Source: an uncultured Ruminococcus sp.
GTDB lineage: Bacteria; Bacillota; Clostridia; Oscillospirales; Ruminococcaceae
Length of the DNA stretch: 43,073 nucleotides
NCBI GenBank assembly: GCA_910576995.1
Contig: CAJTLC010000021.1
Span: 1-43,073 of the forward strand
Direction: 5' to 3'
Below are positions 1 through 9,700 of this stretch, piece by piece. Numbering within the stretch: position 1 is the stretch's first letter; the number at the start of each line of letters is the position of its first letter. The position numbers and the translations under genes are program-made. Below the pieces are notes generated by a model. That model saw nothing but the letters and a program-made list of their open reading frames with translations, had not been told where the DNA came from and made no database searches.

Positions 1-20
1 TTTCACATCTGCACACCCTG

Positions 21-395
21 TTAAATCGTTTTTAGCCTATTGGTACAAGTTCTAATAATAATGGTAAAAATCAAAAATATATATGTAATATGGTGCGGAA
101 TAAGAATATATTTATTTACTGCTGCAACACAAACAAGCATTACTAACGAAAAAATCAAACATCTTAACGGTGTTTTTGCATGGATTCCACCTGCAAAAGA
201 TCTCAAAGGCGTATAGAATAAAGTAAACAATAAAATTGGCACAAGCTCACCGAAAATAATTCCAACAATAATTATAGCTGCAATAAAAATTACTTTGCTG
301 ATGAGTACGTAAAAACCGTATTCCATAATTTCTGGATCTTCATTCGGAAAATATTTTTCAGCAAGCCTGTACAATCCATTCTGAAACAACTTCAT
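21..395 (-). CDS. agrB: AgrB-like AgrD-processing protease, copy 1, short at C-terminus
   Basis: AgrB is a membrane cysteine endopeptidase that removes the C-terminal tail of AgrD and forms the cyclic thiolactone. The protein has the family signature LRSFAGGIHAKTPLRC: the GG-x-H box followed seven residues later by Cys is the catalytic His/Cys pair. Hydrophobic segments lie on both sides. The frame is open up to a GTG at 467, but that part overlaps agrD. I start at the ATG at 395, 8 bp after the agrD stop, giving 124 residues against roughly 190-210 for typical AgrB. The ribosome binding site is weak. The frame ends at 21, while a neighbouring frame reads LVPIG-stop-KRFNRV, which resembles the conserved AP(V/I)D..NKRL motif after the last AgrB membrane segments. 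I infer C-terminal truncation or frameshift. The family assignment is secure; activity is not. Confidence 0.8.
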   Translation of the reverse strand: MKLFQNGLYRLAEKYFPNEDPEIMEYGFYVLISKVIFIAAIIIVGIIFGELVPILLFTLFYTPLRSFAGGIHAKTPLRCLIFSLVMLVCVAAVNKYILIPHHITYIFLIFTIIIRTCTNRLKTI

Positions 396-403
396 TACTG
401 CAA

Positions 404-544
404 TCAGAATTTCTTCATCTTCTGAACCTTGGACGGAACTTTTGGCTGATAAAGCCACCAAAGACACGTCTGGTTAGCAGAATCTCTTGCTGCTTTGTTG
501 GCTGCTTTACCAACAACACGACAAATCATTTCCTTGATTTTCAT
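404..544 (-). CDS. agrD: AgrD cyclic autoinducer peptide precursor, copy 1 (46 aa)
   Basis: This is a short gene of 46 codons plus stop. It begins at the ATG at 544 after a strong GGAGG at about 551-557. The peptide has the three parts of an AgrD: a basic amphipathic N-terminus (MKIKEMICRVVGKAANKAAR), a core NQTCLWWLYQPKVP and a charged tail ending KVQKMKKF. By family knowledge AgrB cuts after the ring residues and joins the Cys thiol to the new C-terminus. The likely ring is C-L-W-W-L, a prediction by analogy. The YQPKVP stretch matches the conserved recognition tail of clostridial AgrD proteins. agrB starts 8 bp downstream, and a TATAAT promoter with a tandem regulatory box lies upstream. 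The amino acid sequence is identical to copy 2 at 13740-13880. Confidence 0.9.
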   Translation of the reverse strand: MKIKEMICRVVGKAANKAARDSANQTCLWWLYQPKVPSKVQKMKKF

Positions 545-602
545 TTATTTTCCTCCTTTGCATTATTGTTAGCATATTGTGAAATAAATTATGCTTACAA
601 TT

Positions 603-665
603 ATTATACAAGGTGTTCATGCTTTTGTCAACGCTTACGCACTAATCGCCGATATGACGCACTAA
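603..665 (-). promoter_or_regulatory. agrD copy 1 promoter with tandem LytTR-type box
   Basis: On the minus strand there is a perfect -35 TTGACA (631-626) and -10 TATAAT (608-603) with a 17-bp spacer. Immediately upstream are two exact direct repeats TTAGTGCGT at 665-657 and 645-637, 20 bp start to start, ending 5 bp from the -35. Paired 9-bp repeats about two helical turns apart are what AgrA/LytTR regulators bind. The same arrangement stands before agrD copy 2, so it is probably the AgrA operator. Binding is inferred. Confidence 0.8.
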
Positions 666-690
666 ATGTCAAAAAACTTCCTGTTTTTAA

Positions 691-740
691 TAAAAAAGCA
701 GGAATCGACAATGCTTTAAAAGCTTGTCAAACTCCTGCTT
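691..740 (-). terminator. Rho-independent terminator after toxin/immunity cluster
   Basis: On the minus strand AAGCAGGA (740-733) pairs with TCCTGCTT (703-696), with an inner TTGTC/GACAA pairing inside the loop, followed directly by TTTTTTA. This is the first clear terminator downstream of agrD copy 2, the rhs gene and both immunity genes. It separates that transcript from the agrD copy 1 promoter. Confidence 0.75.
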
Positions 741-820
741 GGGAAACTTATTTTAGGGTTTGTACTAAGTCATTATTCAATTTTTCTGTGATGCAATAAT
801 AACATTTACGTTGACATTAC

Positions 821-924
821 TGTTACAGTTTTGTCCGCAGCAGTTATCTTTTCGCCTGTCAGCCTGTAAAGTGCGTCATAGGTGTACTCTACCGTTCGGT
901 CAAGCTCCTTAACTTTTGTGCGTT
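821..924 (-). pseudogene. rhs core remnant (104 bp)
   Basis: These 104 bp align without gaps to 5151-5254 of the large rhs gene and encode the same YD-repeat segment (RTKVKELDRTVEYTYD). Only a few bases differ, and both flanks are unrelated. It has no start codon or ribosome binding site. It lies just downstream of the 207-residue immunity candidate. It is probably what is left of an earlier rhs copy whose tip was displaced, a normal by-product of RHS cassette turnover. Confidence 0.85.
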
Positions 925-937
925 AACCTAATAATTT

Positions 938-1561
938 TTAGATTATACCATCATGTTGTAGATGACAAAATATTTCACCAGAAGTCAACTCAATTCTCTG
1001 AATATATGTTTTTTCCATGTAAACATCAATTATAGATTTAATCATAAATGCTTTGGCATCACAAATATTAAACTCGGGCTTTATTTTTTGAAACATGTTT
1101 GCTCCTTTATGATTAACCTTATTAATTATTTCTTTATTTGATAATTCAAAATTCTTATCTGAAATACAAGCTATTAAATTTGTATAAATGTTATATTGGG
1201 GTTTATAATTCATCTCAAATTCAATATTCAATAAATCGTTACTCAATGATATATTGTATACATAACGTTCTATTATAGAATCATAGTTAAGATACATTCT
1301 TGATGATTCTACTAAAGTCAGAGAACTGTCATAATTATCTGAGCTAATAATATTTCCATCAGTATCATAGCGATTTATAAATTGAGACTCCATATCTAAG
1401 TTTTTATTGAAATATATCATTCCAATGACTTTGTTTATCCTTTTTTTCTTTAAATAATCAGGGTTTTCAATTATGTCTAAATCACTGTCGTAAAATTCAG
1501 CGATTGACATTTTCTTTGTTTCAATGAGAATATTCTCATCATATCCTTTAAGAATAACCAT
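938..1561 (-). CDS. Probable immunity protein of the orphan Hint/HNH-like tip (207 aa)
   Basis: I do not recognise the family. The protein is soluble, acidic and rich in Ile, Asn and Tyr, with no signal peptide or membrane segment. It starts at an ATG at 1561 with AGGAGG at 1573-1568. It is the first gene after the orphan toxin tip (stop at 1615), which is where cognate immunity genes sit in RHS loci. A 16-bp perfect hairpin lies in the 53-bp gap. Base composition is more AT-rich than the rhs core, typical of exchangeable toxin/immunity cassettes. The immunity role is inferred from position only. Confidence 0.6.
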   Translation of the reverse strand: MVILKGYDENILIETKKMSIAEFYDSDLDIIENPDYLKKKRINKVIGMIYFNKNLDMESQFINRYDTDGNIISSDNYDSSLTLVESSRMYLNYDSIIERYVYNISLSNDLLNIEFEMNYKPQYNIYTNLIACISDKNFELSNKEIINKVNHKGANMFQKIKPEFNICDAKAFMIKSIIDVYMEKTYIQRIELTSGEIFCHLQHDGII

Positions 1562-1572
1562 ACATCACCTCC

Positions 1573-1610
1573 TAACTTATATGCGGAGCGATAACTCCGC
1601 ATATAAGTTA
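1573..1610 (-). other. Hairpin between toxin tip and immunity gene (orphan cassette)
   Basis: A perfect 16-bp inverted repeat (TAACTTATATGCGGAG and its complement) has a 6-base loop. It fills the gap between the toxin stop and the immunity start and directly abuts the AGGAGG of the immunity gene. In the transcript direction no T-run follows it, so it is not a classical terminator there. A T-rich run follows in the plus direction, where no gene is seen. It may adjust the expression or stability of the immunity message. Confidence 0.65.
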
Positions 1611-1614
1611 TTTT

Positions 1615-3120
1615 TTATTTATTTCTATTGCTAAAATTGTTTATAAAATCATCTAAAAGAGTTGGATATTTAGCGATATATTTTTCGTATAGTTCTTTTA
1701 AAAAGACAAACACTTCATTATCAAAATTTGGATTGGCTGCTCTTTCTTGATCATAGTATTTCTTTCCACGCCATCTGGGGTACTCTTTATCGATTTCTTT
1801 ATGAATTTCTATGTGATCACTGTCGCTCATGTTGTAAGAGGCTGATCAGGATCGCCACCTAAATACTTGGGATCCGAATGATGCTTTTGATAATTATGCA
1901 CCAGAACAGGCACATTACCAACGAAATAAGTATTGTAATCAGCAACTTCGAGGTTATAGACAAGAATTGTTTCATCAAGTTTCTCAATCTCAGAACCTGT
2001 AATTACAGCAACTGAACCGTCAAGTGTGAGTATTTCGTCACCTACAACAAGGTCTCCGGCAGCTACCCAACCACGGTCAATAACATAGAATGGGTGGTTA
2101 GTGGTTGTATCTATGTCACCGCAAGAAGTATGCAAGTGCAGAATTTCATCTACTTCATGTACATAAACCTTTGTAACTTCCTTGAGTGCTGTTTCACCTG
2201 TGAAAATGTTATATGCCCATACCTTATCGCCGACTTCAATTTCGTCAATGCGAATCTGTCCATTTTCCGCCGCAACAAGAGTATCTCCTGTAAAGCAGTT
2301 CTGATGCAGCGACATAAGCGAGATTATAAATTGTATGGAACGTGTTGCTACTAAATCCCAATCTTTGTTATTAGCAGCTTCCATTATGCTTTCCCACTCG
2401 GTTACCAGACCGTATCCGATCATTATCTTGCTGATAATTGGACCTATCGCTTTCATCTGGCACATACGGTTCATAAACAATCCAGTGATTACACCACAAG
2501 CAATACCTTCAATCATTTGCCAACCCGAAAGGTTAGGATCGTTAATGATCATTGCTATCTGCCTGCAAGTATCATAAAACGTTAAAACATTATTAATCAT
2601 ATTTAGCTTACTTTTCAGATTATAATAAATCCTCATATAGTTAAGCTCTGATGAATGATCAAGAATATTATTAATTGCACCTGATACATTAAGTTCACCT
2701 AATGTAAGGTATCCTGTAGGATCACTGTTCATCACAGGATTAGCATTTGCATAGAGGTATTTGTGCAGCGTCACAGGCTCAAATATCGAACCCTGATACG
2801 TATCCATTGAGATAAACGTACCCGTTGAGGGATTCATATATCTCGCACGAAGATAATAAAGTCCGGTTGTGCTGTCGAGCTGCTCGCCACAGTAAAGATA
2901 GCTGTTTTCTGTAGTGCCTGTTGATGAGATCAGATTGCCCCATGCGTCATAAACATAAGTGTCTGTTACTGCACCAGTGGAATCAGCAAGCTGTCTTACA
3001 GAGCCGTGACCGTCTGTCAGATAGTATGAGATAGCACCATTGCGTTCCTGAGAAATAATCTCAGCGCCTCTGGTATAGTAGCATTTCTCATTTCCGTTAG
3101 AATCAAGCTCCGCAAGAACC
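1615..3120 (-). pseudogene. Orphan RHS core end with pretoxin, Hint and HNH-like tip, frameshifted
   Basis: From 3120 downwards the frame encodes the C-terminal RHS core, nearly identical to the main rhs around 4420-4808. It includes RGAEIISQERNGAISYYL, GLYYLRARYMNPSTGTF and the core-ending DPTGY. No start codon or ribosome binding site precedes it, so it is a displaced tip. Then follow a helical pretoxin region, a Hint self-cleaving domain (CFTGDTLV at its start, TTNHPFYV, ending VLVHN) and a tip beginning HHSDPKYLGGDPDQPLTT. The frame stops at 1827, but the -1 frame continues at once as MSDSDHIEIHKEIDKEYP to 1615, with no ribosome binding site. Together they give the HH...H..IH pattern of HNH/Endo VII-like toxin tips, so one missing base splits the nuclease. 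It was probably acquired before the present main tip. Confidence 0.8.
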
Positions 3121-3184
3121 GAAGTGTGGATTTCATTTATAGCATTAGAACAAAGGATTGCAAATCAAAGATATCATTATATTT

Positions 3185-3664
3185 TTAGTTTACTGTAAAT
3201 CCCTTTTCTAAAAATTGGTTAATCTTTTCACTGATGTATTTTTTTCCATTATTAACCATTCGATACTTTGTATTTTTTTTTATCCATTTACATAATTGAT
3301 TATATATATATAAGAATTCATCATCTTTATTCATTTTTTGACTATTTGAATAAAAATACTTTTCAACCCAAAGTCGTCCACAAAAAATCTTCTTTTCTTC
3401 GTAATCTATTTTCGTTGGACTAAATTCTATAACGTAACTATTCAATCCATCAATTTGCCCCCAACTTTTAACAAATATATTATCCAAAAACTTTTTTTGA
3501 GTAATATAATAAAAATTCTTTGTAAAATCAATCTGTGAAACTGTTTCATAAAAAGCCACTTTTTCATTAAATGTTTTACTATCAATTAATTTACAATCAA
3601 GCATATAAATCAAATAAATTAAATCAATTTGTGATTTTTTATCTAATATAAAGTTTATTTGCAT
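3185..3664 (-). CDS. Probable immunity protein of the main RHS toxin (159 aa)
   Basis: This gene follows the large rhs gene by 79 bp and precedes the orphan tip, the standard place for the cognate immunity gene. The protein is small, soluble and rich in Lys, Ile, Phe and Tyr, with no recognised domain. Start is an ATG at 3664. The likely ribosome binding site AAAGGAG lies partly in the loop of a small stem (CCACT/AGTGG), which may limit translation. It is much more AT-rich than the rhs core, as expected for a mobile toxin/immunity module. The function is inferred from position; no homology was recognised. Confidence 0.6.
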   Translation of the reverse strand: MQINFILDKKSQIDLIYLIYMLDCKLIDSKTFNEKVAFYETVSQIDFTKNFYYITQKKFLDNIFVKSWGQIDGLNSYVIEFSPTKIDYEEKKIFCGRLWVEKYFYSNSQKMNKDDEFLYIYNQLCKWIKKNTKYRMVNNGKKYISEKINQFLEKGFTVN

Positions 3665-3699
3665 ATTTTCTAAGCCACTCCTTTAGTGGTAAGTTTATA

Positions 3700-3739
3700 T
3701 ATTCCGGCAAGTGCTTATAGATAATCACTTGCCGGAATA
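3700..3739 (-). other. Hairpin between rhs stop and immunity gene
   Basis: A perfect 14-bp inverted repeat (TATTCCGGCAAGTG and its complement) with a 12-base loop begins 4 bp after the rhs stop codon. No T-tract follows in the direction of transcription (ATATAAACTT follows). The position matches the hairpin at 1573-1610 in the orphan cassette, but the sequence is unrelated. Confidence 0.65.
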
Positions 3740-3743
3740 CAAA

Positions 3744-6700
3744 TTAATCTACAGTATAGATTATAACTTCAATATTTGGATCGTTGTATGGAATATAATA
3801 AATTGGAACATTAACATTGTTTCTGTCATTTGAATTTAAAATATCTATAATGGCCTTTTTTTCTCTGCTTACAGGAGTTCCATCTTTATTTACTTTACCC
3901 ACTTGGAAAATTGCTAATATTTCTTCATTAGATCCTGAGCCTTTTACTTCAACTGCATCTGCATATCGAGAGTTTTTATAACCGCCTGTTGTGTCAAATC
4001 TAACCTCATACTTTATTTCTCCACCGTTTGTTGGTGTAATACTTCCAATAGTATCTCGATGAGCTTGTCCACCTTTCTTACCATCAGGATTAGTTACAAT
4101 GCCGCTTGATGTAGTAGCCTTATTTCTCGAACTGAGAGCCATATCCAGACCAGTAACAATACCATTAGCAATTAATCTGGCAACATCCGGACCAACATAA
4201 GGTTCCAGAGCGTATGTAATGGCATACTCCAAACCTGTATTTCTAAGCTGATGAATAATTTCTCGACCAATTTGCATAACATTGTAGTCATAAGCTACTT
4301 CATTGCTCATACTGCAAATTAACTTACGTTCGTACTCTATAGCTTGATCAATAGTTATCCATGCCTGCTTATAGAAATCCAGATCATTTTCAGCAGAATA
4401 TCCACTCGGATCAACATTCATTACTGGATCAGCATTCGCATACAGATACTTGTGCAGAGAAGTCGGATCAAAAATAGTTCCAGGATAAGTATCCTGTGTA
4501 ATGAATGTACCAGTTGCAGGATTCATATATCTTGCTCGGAGATAGTAAAGACCTGTTGTACTATCAAGCTGTTCTCCGCAGTAAAGATAACTGTTTTCAG
4601 TAGTGCCTGTTGATGAGATCAGATTGCCCCATGCGTCATATACATAGGTATCGGTTACTGCGCCTGTAGAATCAGCAAGCTGTCTTACAGAGCCGTGACC
4701 GTCTGTCAAATAGTACGAAATAGCACCATTGCGTTCCTGAGAAATAATCTCAGCGCCTCTGGTATAGTAGCACCTTTCATTTCCATTAGAATCAAGTTCT
4801 GCAAGAACCTGAGTAAGACTTCCACTTACATCGTTAAGATAGTAAGTATAATCGTTCTCAGACTTCTTGACAGTTCTGTTTCCTGCGTAGTCGTACTCAT
4901 ATTCCTCAACAGAAACATTATTGCCTTCCTGAACAGTCGCACGAATCAGCTTATTCTCAGCATTGTAAGTATATGCCGCCGACTTGCCCGATGATGTCGT
5001 AGAAATAAGATTTCCTGCTTCGTCGTACTTGTAAACGGTATCATTTTCCTTGACAAGCTGATTGAGAGCATTATAGGTGTAGGTTGTCTTAGTACCATTT
5101 TCGGTTTTCAAGATGCGGTTGCTTACCTTGTCGTAAGCGTAGGTATACTCTGTTACAGTTTTGTCCGCAGCAGTTATCTTTTCGCCTGTCAGTCTGTAAA
5201 GCTCATCGTATGTATACTCTACAGTGCGGTCAAGCTCCTTAACTTTTGTGCGTTCTCCGGCTGCTCCAAGGGTATACTCATATTGTGCCACAAGTCCGCC
5301 CTGTTTGTCAAGGGCTTTTTCGCTGATTAAACGGTTTACCTCGTCATATTTGTAAGATACGACAATTCCGTTGGCATATCTGACCGCTGACCTGTTACCA
5401 TTTTTGTCATATTCATAGACTGTAGCATATCCGTTTCTGTCAACAACTCTCACAAGTCTGTCGAGCTTATCCCATTCATATTTTGTAGTTCCATAAGCCG
5501 TCTTAACGCTTGTCAGTCTGCATGAATCGTCATAGGTATATTCAACGTATTCACCGTTGGGATATACAACCTTTTTAAGTCCGTCCATACTGTCGTATGT
5601 GTACTTTGTTGTACCCGTGGAATCCTTGAAAGATGATAATTTTCCGTCAGCAGTATAGGAATATGTGACTGTTCCGTCCTCTGTGGTTTTGCTTGCTAAT
5701 CTGTCAAATTCATCATATGTGTACGTTGTAAGTTTTCCTGCAAAATCGGTCGATGTAAGCACATTTCCGCTGATGTCGTAAGTTACTTCAGCAGTTTTTC
5801 CGAGAGCGTTTGTAGTTCTGATAACTCTGCCGAAATCATCGTATGTGTAATAAGTGGAATTGCCATTAGCATCGGTTACCATGATAAGATTTCCGACTTC
5901 ATCGTATTTGTAGCTTGTGATATTTCCGAGAGCGTCGGTAACGCTTGTAAGCCTGTCAGCCCCGTCATAGGTATACGCGGTCGTATATCCGTGCTGATCT
6001 TTCTGACTTATCACACGTCCTCTTGCATCATATGCAGAGGATACGCTTGAACCGTCAGGATAAGTTGTTTTGATACGGTTTCCGTTGTCGTCATAAATGT
6101 AAGTGTGAACATTACCCTTTGCATCAGTCATGCTTTCAAGCTGAGAATGACTGTTGTACGCAAATTCTATACGGTTTCCGAGAGCGTCAATAATTGCGGT
6201 ATTTCTGCCGATTGTATCATATTCATACTTAGTTACTCCGCCGCTTGTGCCTGTTGTGGAAACGAGGTTATAATTAGCATCGTAAGCGTATGAAACCACA
6301 GCTCCGTTGGGATATGTCTTGGTGAGAAGATTTCCAACCTTGTCATACTTCATTGTCACAGTTCTGCCGAGTCTGTCCGTTGCAGTAAGATTGTTGCCCT
6401 CACGATCGTATGTGAAAGATTCGGAAGTTCCGTCAGCATAAGTTATTTTCACAAGATTGCCCAGATCGTCATAATCATATGAAGTCTGTCTGCCTTTTTC
6501 ATCTGTAGCAACAGAAACTTTTCCCATGCTGTTATACTCGGTTGTTGTGATATTTCCGTCGCTGTCAATGATCTTTATCAGATTTCCAGCTTCATCGTAA
6601 GTGTAATTTTCTGTAACAGTTTTTGAAACTCCCTCAGAAGTATAAGTGAGCGTTTTTGAGAGACAATTTCCATCGCTGTCATAGGTAAATTCAGCGGTAG

Positions 6701-9700
6701 TTCCTGCACCGTTTGTCGCAGTAATAACGTTTCCTTTGCTGTCATAGGTCATATTCATATATGTGCCTATTTCATCGGTAACTGATTTCAGATGGCCTCT
6801 GTTGTCGTAGCTGTAGTTGATTTCATTGCCGAGGGCGTCAACGGTAGACGAAGTATTGCCTTTTTCATCGTAGGTTACGCTCATTATGTCGATACCCATT
6901 GCATTAATAGATGTAACAAATCCTTTGGAGTTATATGCGTTTGTAACGGTGTTTCCCTCGGCGTCTGTCAGTTCAAGCATATTTCCACGCTCGTCATAGC
7001 TGTAATTTGTCACATTTCCAAGTGCGTCGGTTTTCGATGAAAGATTGCCGTTTTCATCGTATGTACTCTTTACAGTGTTGCCCATTGGATCGGTCTGCGA
7101 AGTAACGTTTCCGTTGTGGTCGTAAGTATATCTTGTAACTCCGCCGTTTCTATCGGTAATGGTTTCTTCACGTCCGTCAATGTCATGGTTGTAAGTAAGT
7201 ACATTTCCATCAGCATCGATAGTTTTAATAAGTCTGCCGTTTTCATCGTAGATATTTTTTGAAACTCTTACGCCCCTGGGATCGATGATTTCCGTTAAAT
7301 AATGATCTTCATATCTGAACGTTGTAACTTCGCCTGAAATGTCCGTAACGGACGCAAGATCGCCGTTTTCGTCATATGTGTATGATACGGTTTTTCCTGT
7401 TGGGGATTCAATACTTGTTATTCTTCCGCTGCTGTCACGATTGAATACAATATTATCTCCATCGGTATTTGCAAAACCATTTTTACCGAAATTTATTTGA
7501 TTGCCATTTGCATCCATATAAGCCAAAATGCCATTTTTGCAATCTATCAGATACTTTGAACCGTCTGCTCTGGTAAGCTGCCATGTATCCGGATTAAACG
7601 AAATATCGTCATAATCTTCGTTGAATTTAAAGAAATATCCATTCTCATACATCCATGATTTTGTATTAATTGTTGGAATAAGTTTTGATTTGCTTCCGTC
7701 CATCGATTCAAAAGTGAACGATGCAGTCTTAAGTGATGACAAACCGCCGCTTTCGGCTTTCATCACAAATTTCTCAACTTTTCCATTCCCCCAATTCACA
7801 GAAATTATGTGGGATTTAGTAGGTACAAAATTGTATCTGTATCCGTTTGTTACCATATCCCAGTTTATGCTGAGATCACAACTTTTCGTAATAGTAACTC
7901 CACAGGTAGAAATATTCCAGCCGTAGCCGAAATCACCGCTTACGTGCCTGTCTCTGCTGTCGTAACCTCGTATTACTGTTATAGGAGCTCCGGCAACACT
8001 GAGATCCATATCCTGGAAATCCATAGAGAAATTGCCGATTTTCATCTGTCCTTCGACAGAAATCAGTATCTCGTCAGAAATGCTTATACCGCTTTTTCCC
8101 CACACGGTAAGTCTGATATTATAGAGTCCGTTGCGGAGCATTGTGGGATCAAATTCGCCCAATGAAGCGTTATTCTTTTTACTTGTTCCCTCGGAAATAA
8201 GAACGTAATCTCCACCGGCTACTGACTGATATTCAAGTCTGTATTTTTCAAAATCAGTACCGTCTGCACGTCCGAAAATATCCGTAGGCGCTGTAATTAC
8301 ATCTTCATCAATCGGATTGTAAATATTGGCTATCAGTTCCTTTTCTACATCTTCGCCGCCGACAGAAACTGAACAGCCTCCGCCGGAAACCTCGTATTGC
8401 ACAACGTAAAATGAAACTTTATAGCTTCTGCAATTGTTGAAGTTATCCCACGCTCTGACAACAAGCGCATGAGGTCTCATCTGAAAATCTTTGATAACCG
8501 TCTGCCCGTTTTCATCAAGAGTCATTTCAACGCCGTCAAACAAACACTGGATCTTTTTAATTCCCGAAATATCTTCGGCTTTAATTGTTACGGTAATATC
8601 TTCATGCTCCTGAATATTCTTGTCCTTGCTTAATTTTATGTCCACAATAGGCTTGTCGGTTTCATAAACAAGAACTGTATTTTTTACGGTGATCGTTTCG
8701 CCGTCCTTAGTTTTTGCAGTTAAAACAAACTCGTTATCAAAAAGCTTTTCAGCCTTAAATTCGTATTCGAGATCTTTGTCAAGAGTGATTTTTTCACCGT
8801 TTAACGTTACAGAAATTGTCGATTTATCAATTTCATCTGAAGCAGTCACCTTGTACAAAGCCGTTGTTTTGTACAGAACGAAGCCGTCTATACTTGCGAT
8901 CAAACGTCTGTCGGCTTCATCTTTTTTCAGAACTGTGATCCTTTTTTCGATAGTTGATTTTAATTCCTTTGCATCTTCAGCAGTGAACGTAAATATATAA
9001 TCTCCCGCCGAAAGATCGCTAAGCGAAAATACGCCGTTCTCTATTGCAAGCGGCTTTCCGTTTAATTTTCCCGTAAGCGTAATTATTTCACGCTGTCCCT
9101 GAGCGGTAACAAGTCCCTCAAGTGAATCGCCCTCGACATACATTTCCTTATCGAAGGTCACGTTAATTTCGGGCGCTTTGGCTTCATTTACCTTAACGGT
9201 AGAAGTCGCAGTACCCTCGTTGTTTTCTTCATCGTAGGCTTTTGCGATTATTTCATAATCTTTAAGTTCAGCCTTTTTGACAGTGTAATTTCCGTCCTTA
9301 TCAAGTTCGACTTCTTTGCCGTCAACGAGAAGAACCGTTTTTGTAACGCCGACATTATCGGTCGCAGAAACGCTTATCACGATATCGTCATCTTCAAAAT
9401 AAGTGTCCTTATCGAAAGAAATCGTAACAGTCGGAGCAATCGTATCCGGCTGAACAGCGGTAATTGTAAGCTGTTTTGTAATTTTATTTCCCGACGGGTC
9501 TGAGGCAGTCGCTTTAACAACATACTTGCCCTCTTTGTCAGGTGTAAATACAGCCGTGTTGTCCTCGGATAAATCAACTTTTTTATTATTGACAGTCAAT
9601 TCTGTATTGACAACTCCGTTGTTGTCGGCAGCAATAACGCTGATGTTTACTTTTTCGCCGACTTTGACTTCTGTTTTGTCAGCCTTGAGTTCAAGAGTTG

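Noticed and set aside
566..799. Open frame of 77 codons on the plus strand between agrD copy 1 and the rhs remnant
   Set aside because: It spans the agrD promoter, the LytTR-type boxes and the terminator hairpin, has no ribosome binding site and no protein-like conservation.
1615..1830. Independent 71-residue gene after the Hint domain
   Set aside because: It has no ribosome binding site and completes the H..IH part of the HNH-like tip begun in the other frame, so it is better read as the frameshifted end of the toxin.
4400..7500. CRISPR-like or tandem DNA repeat in the YD-repeat region
   Set aside because: The periodicity reflects protein-level RHS repeats; the DNA units vary in length and sequence and have no spacer pattern.
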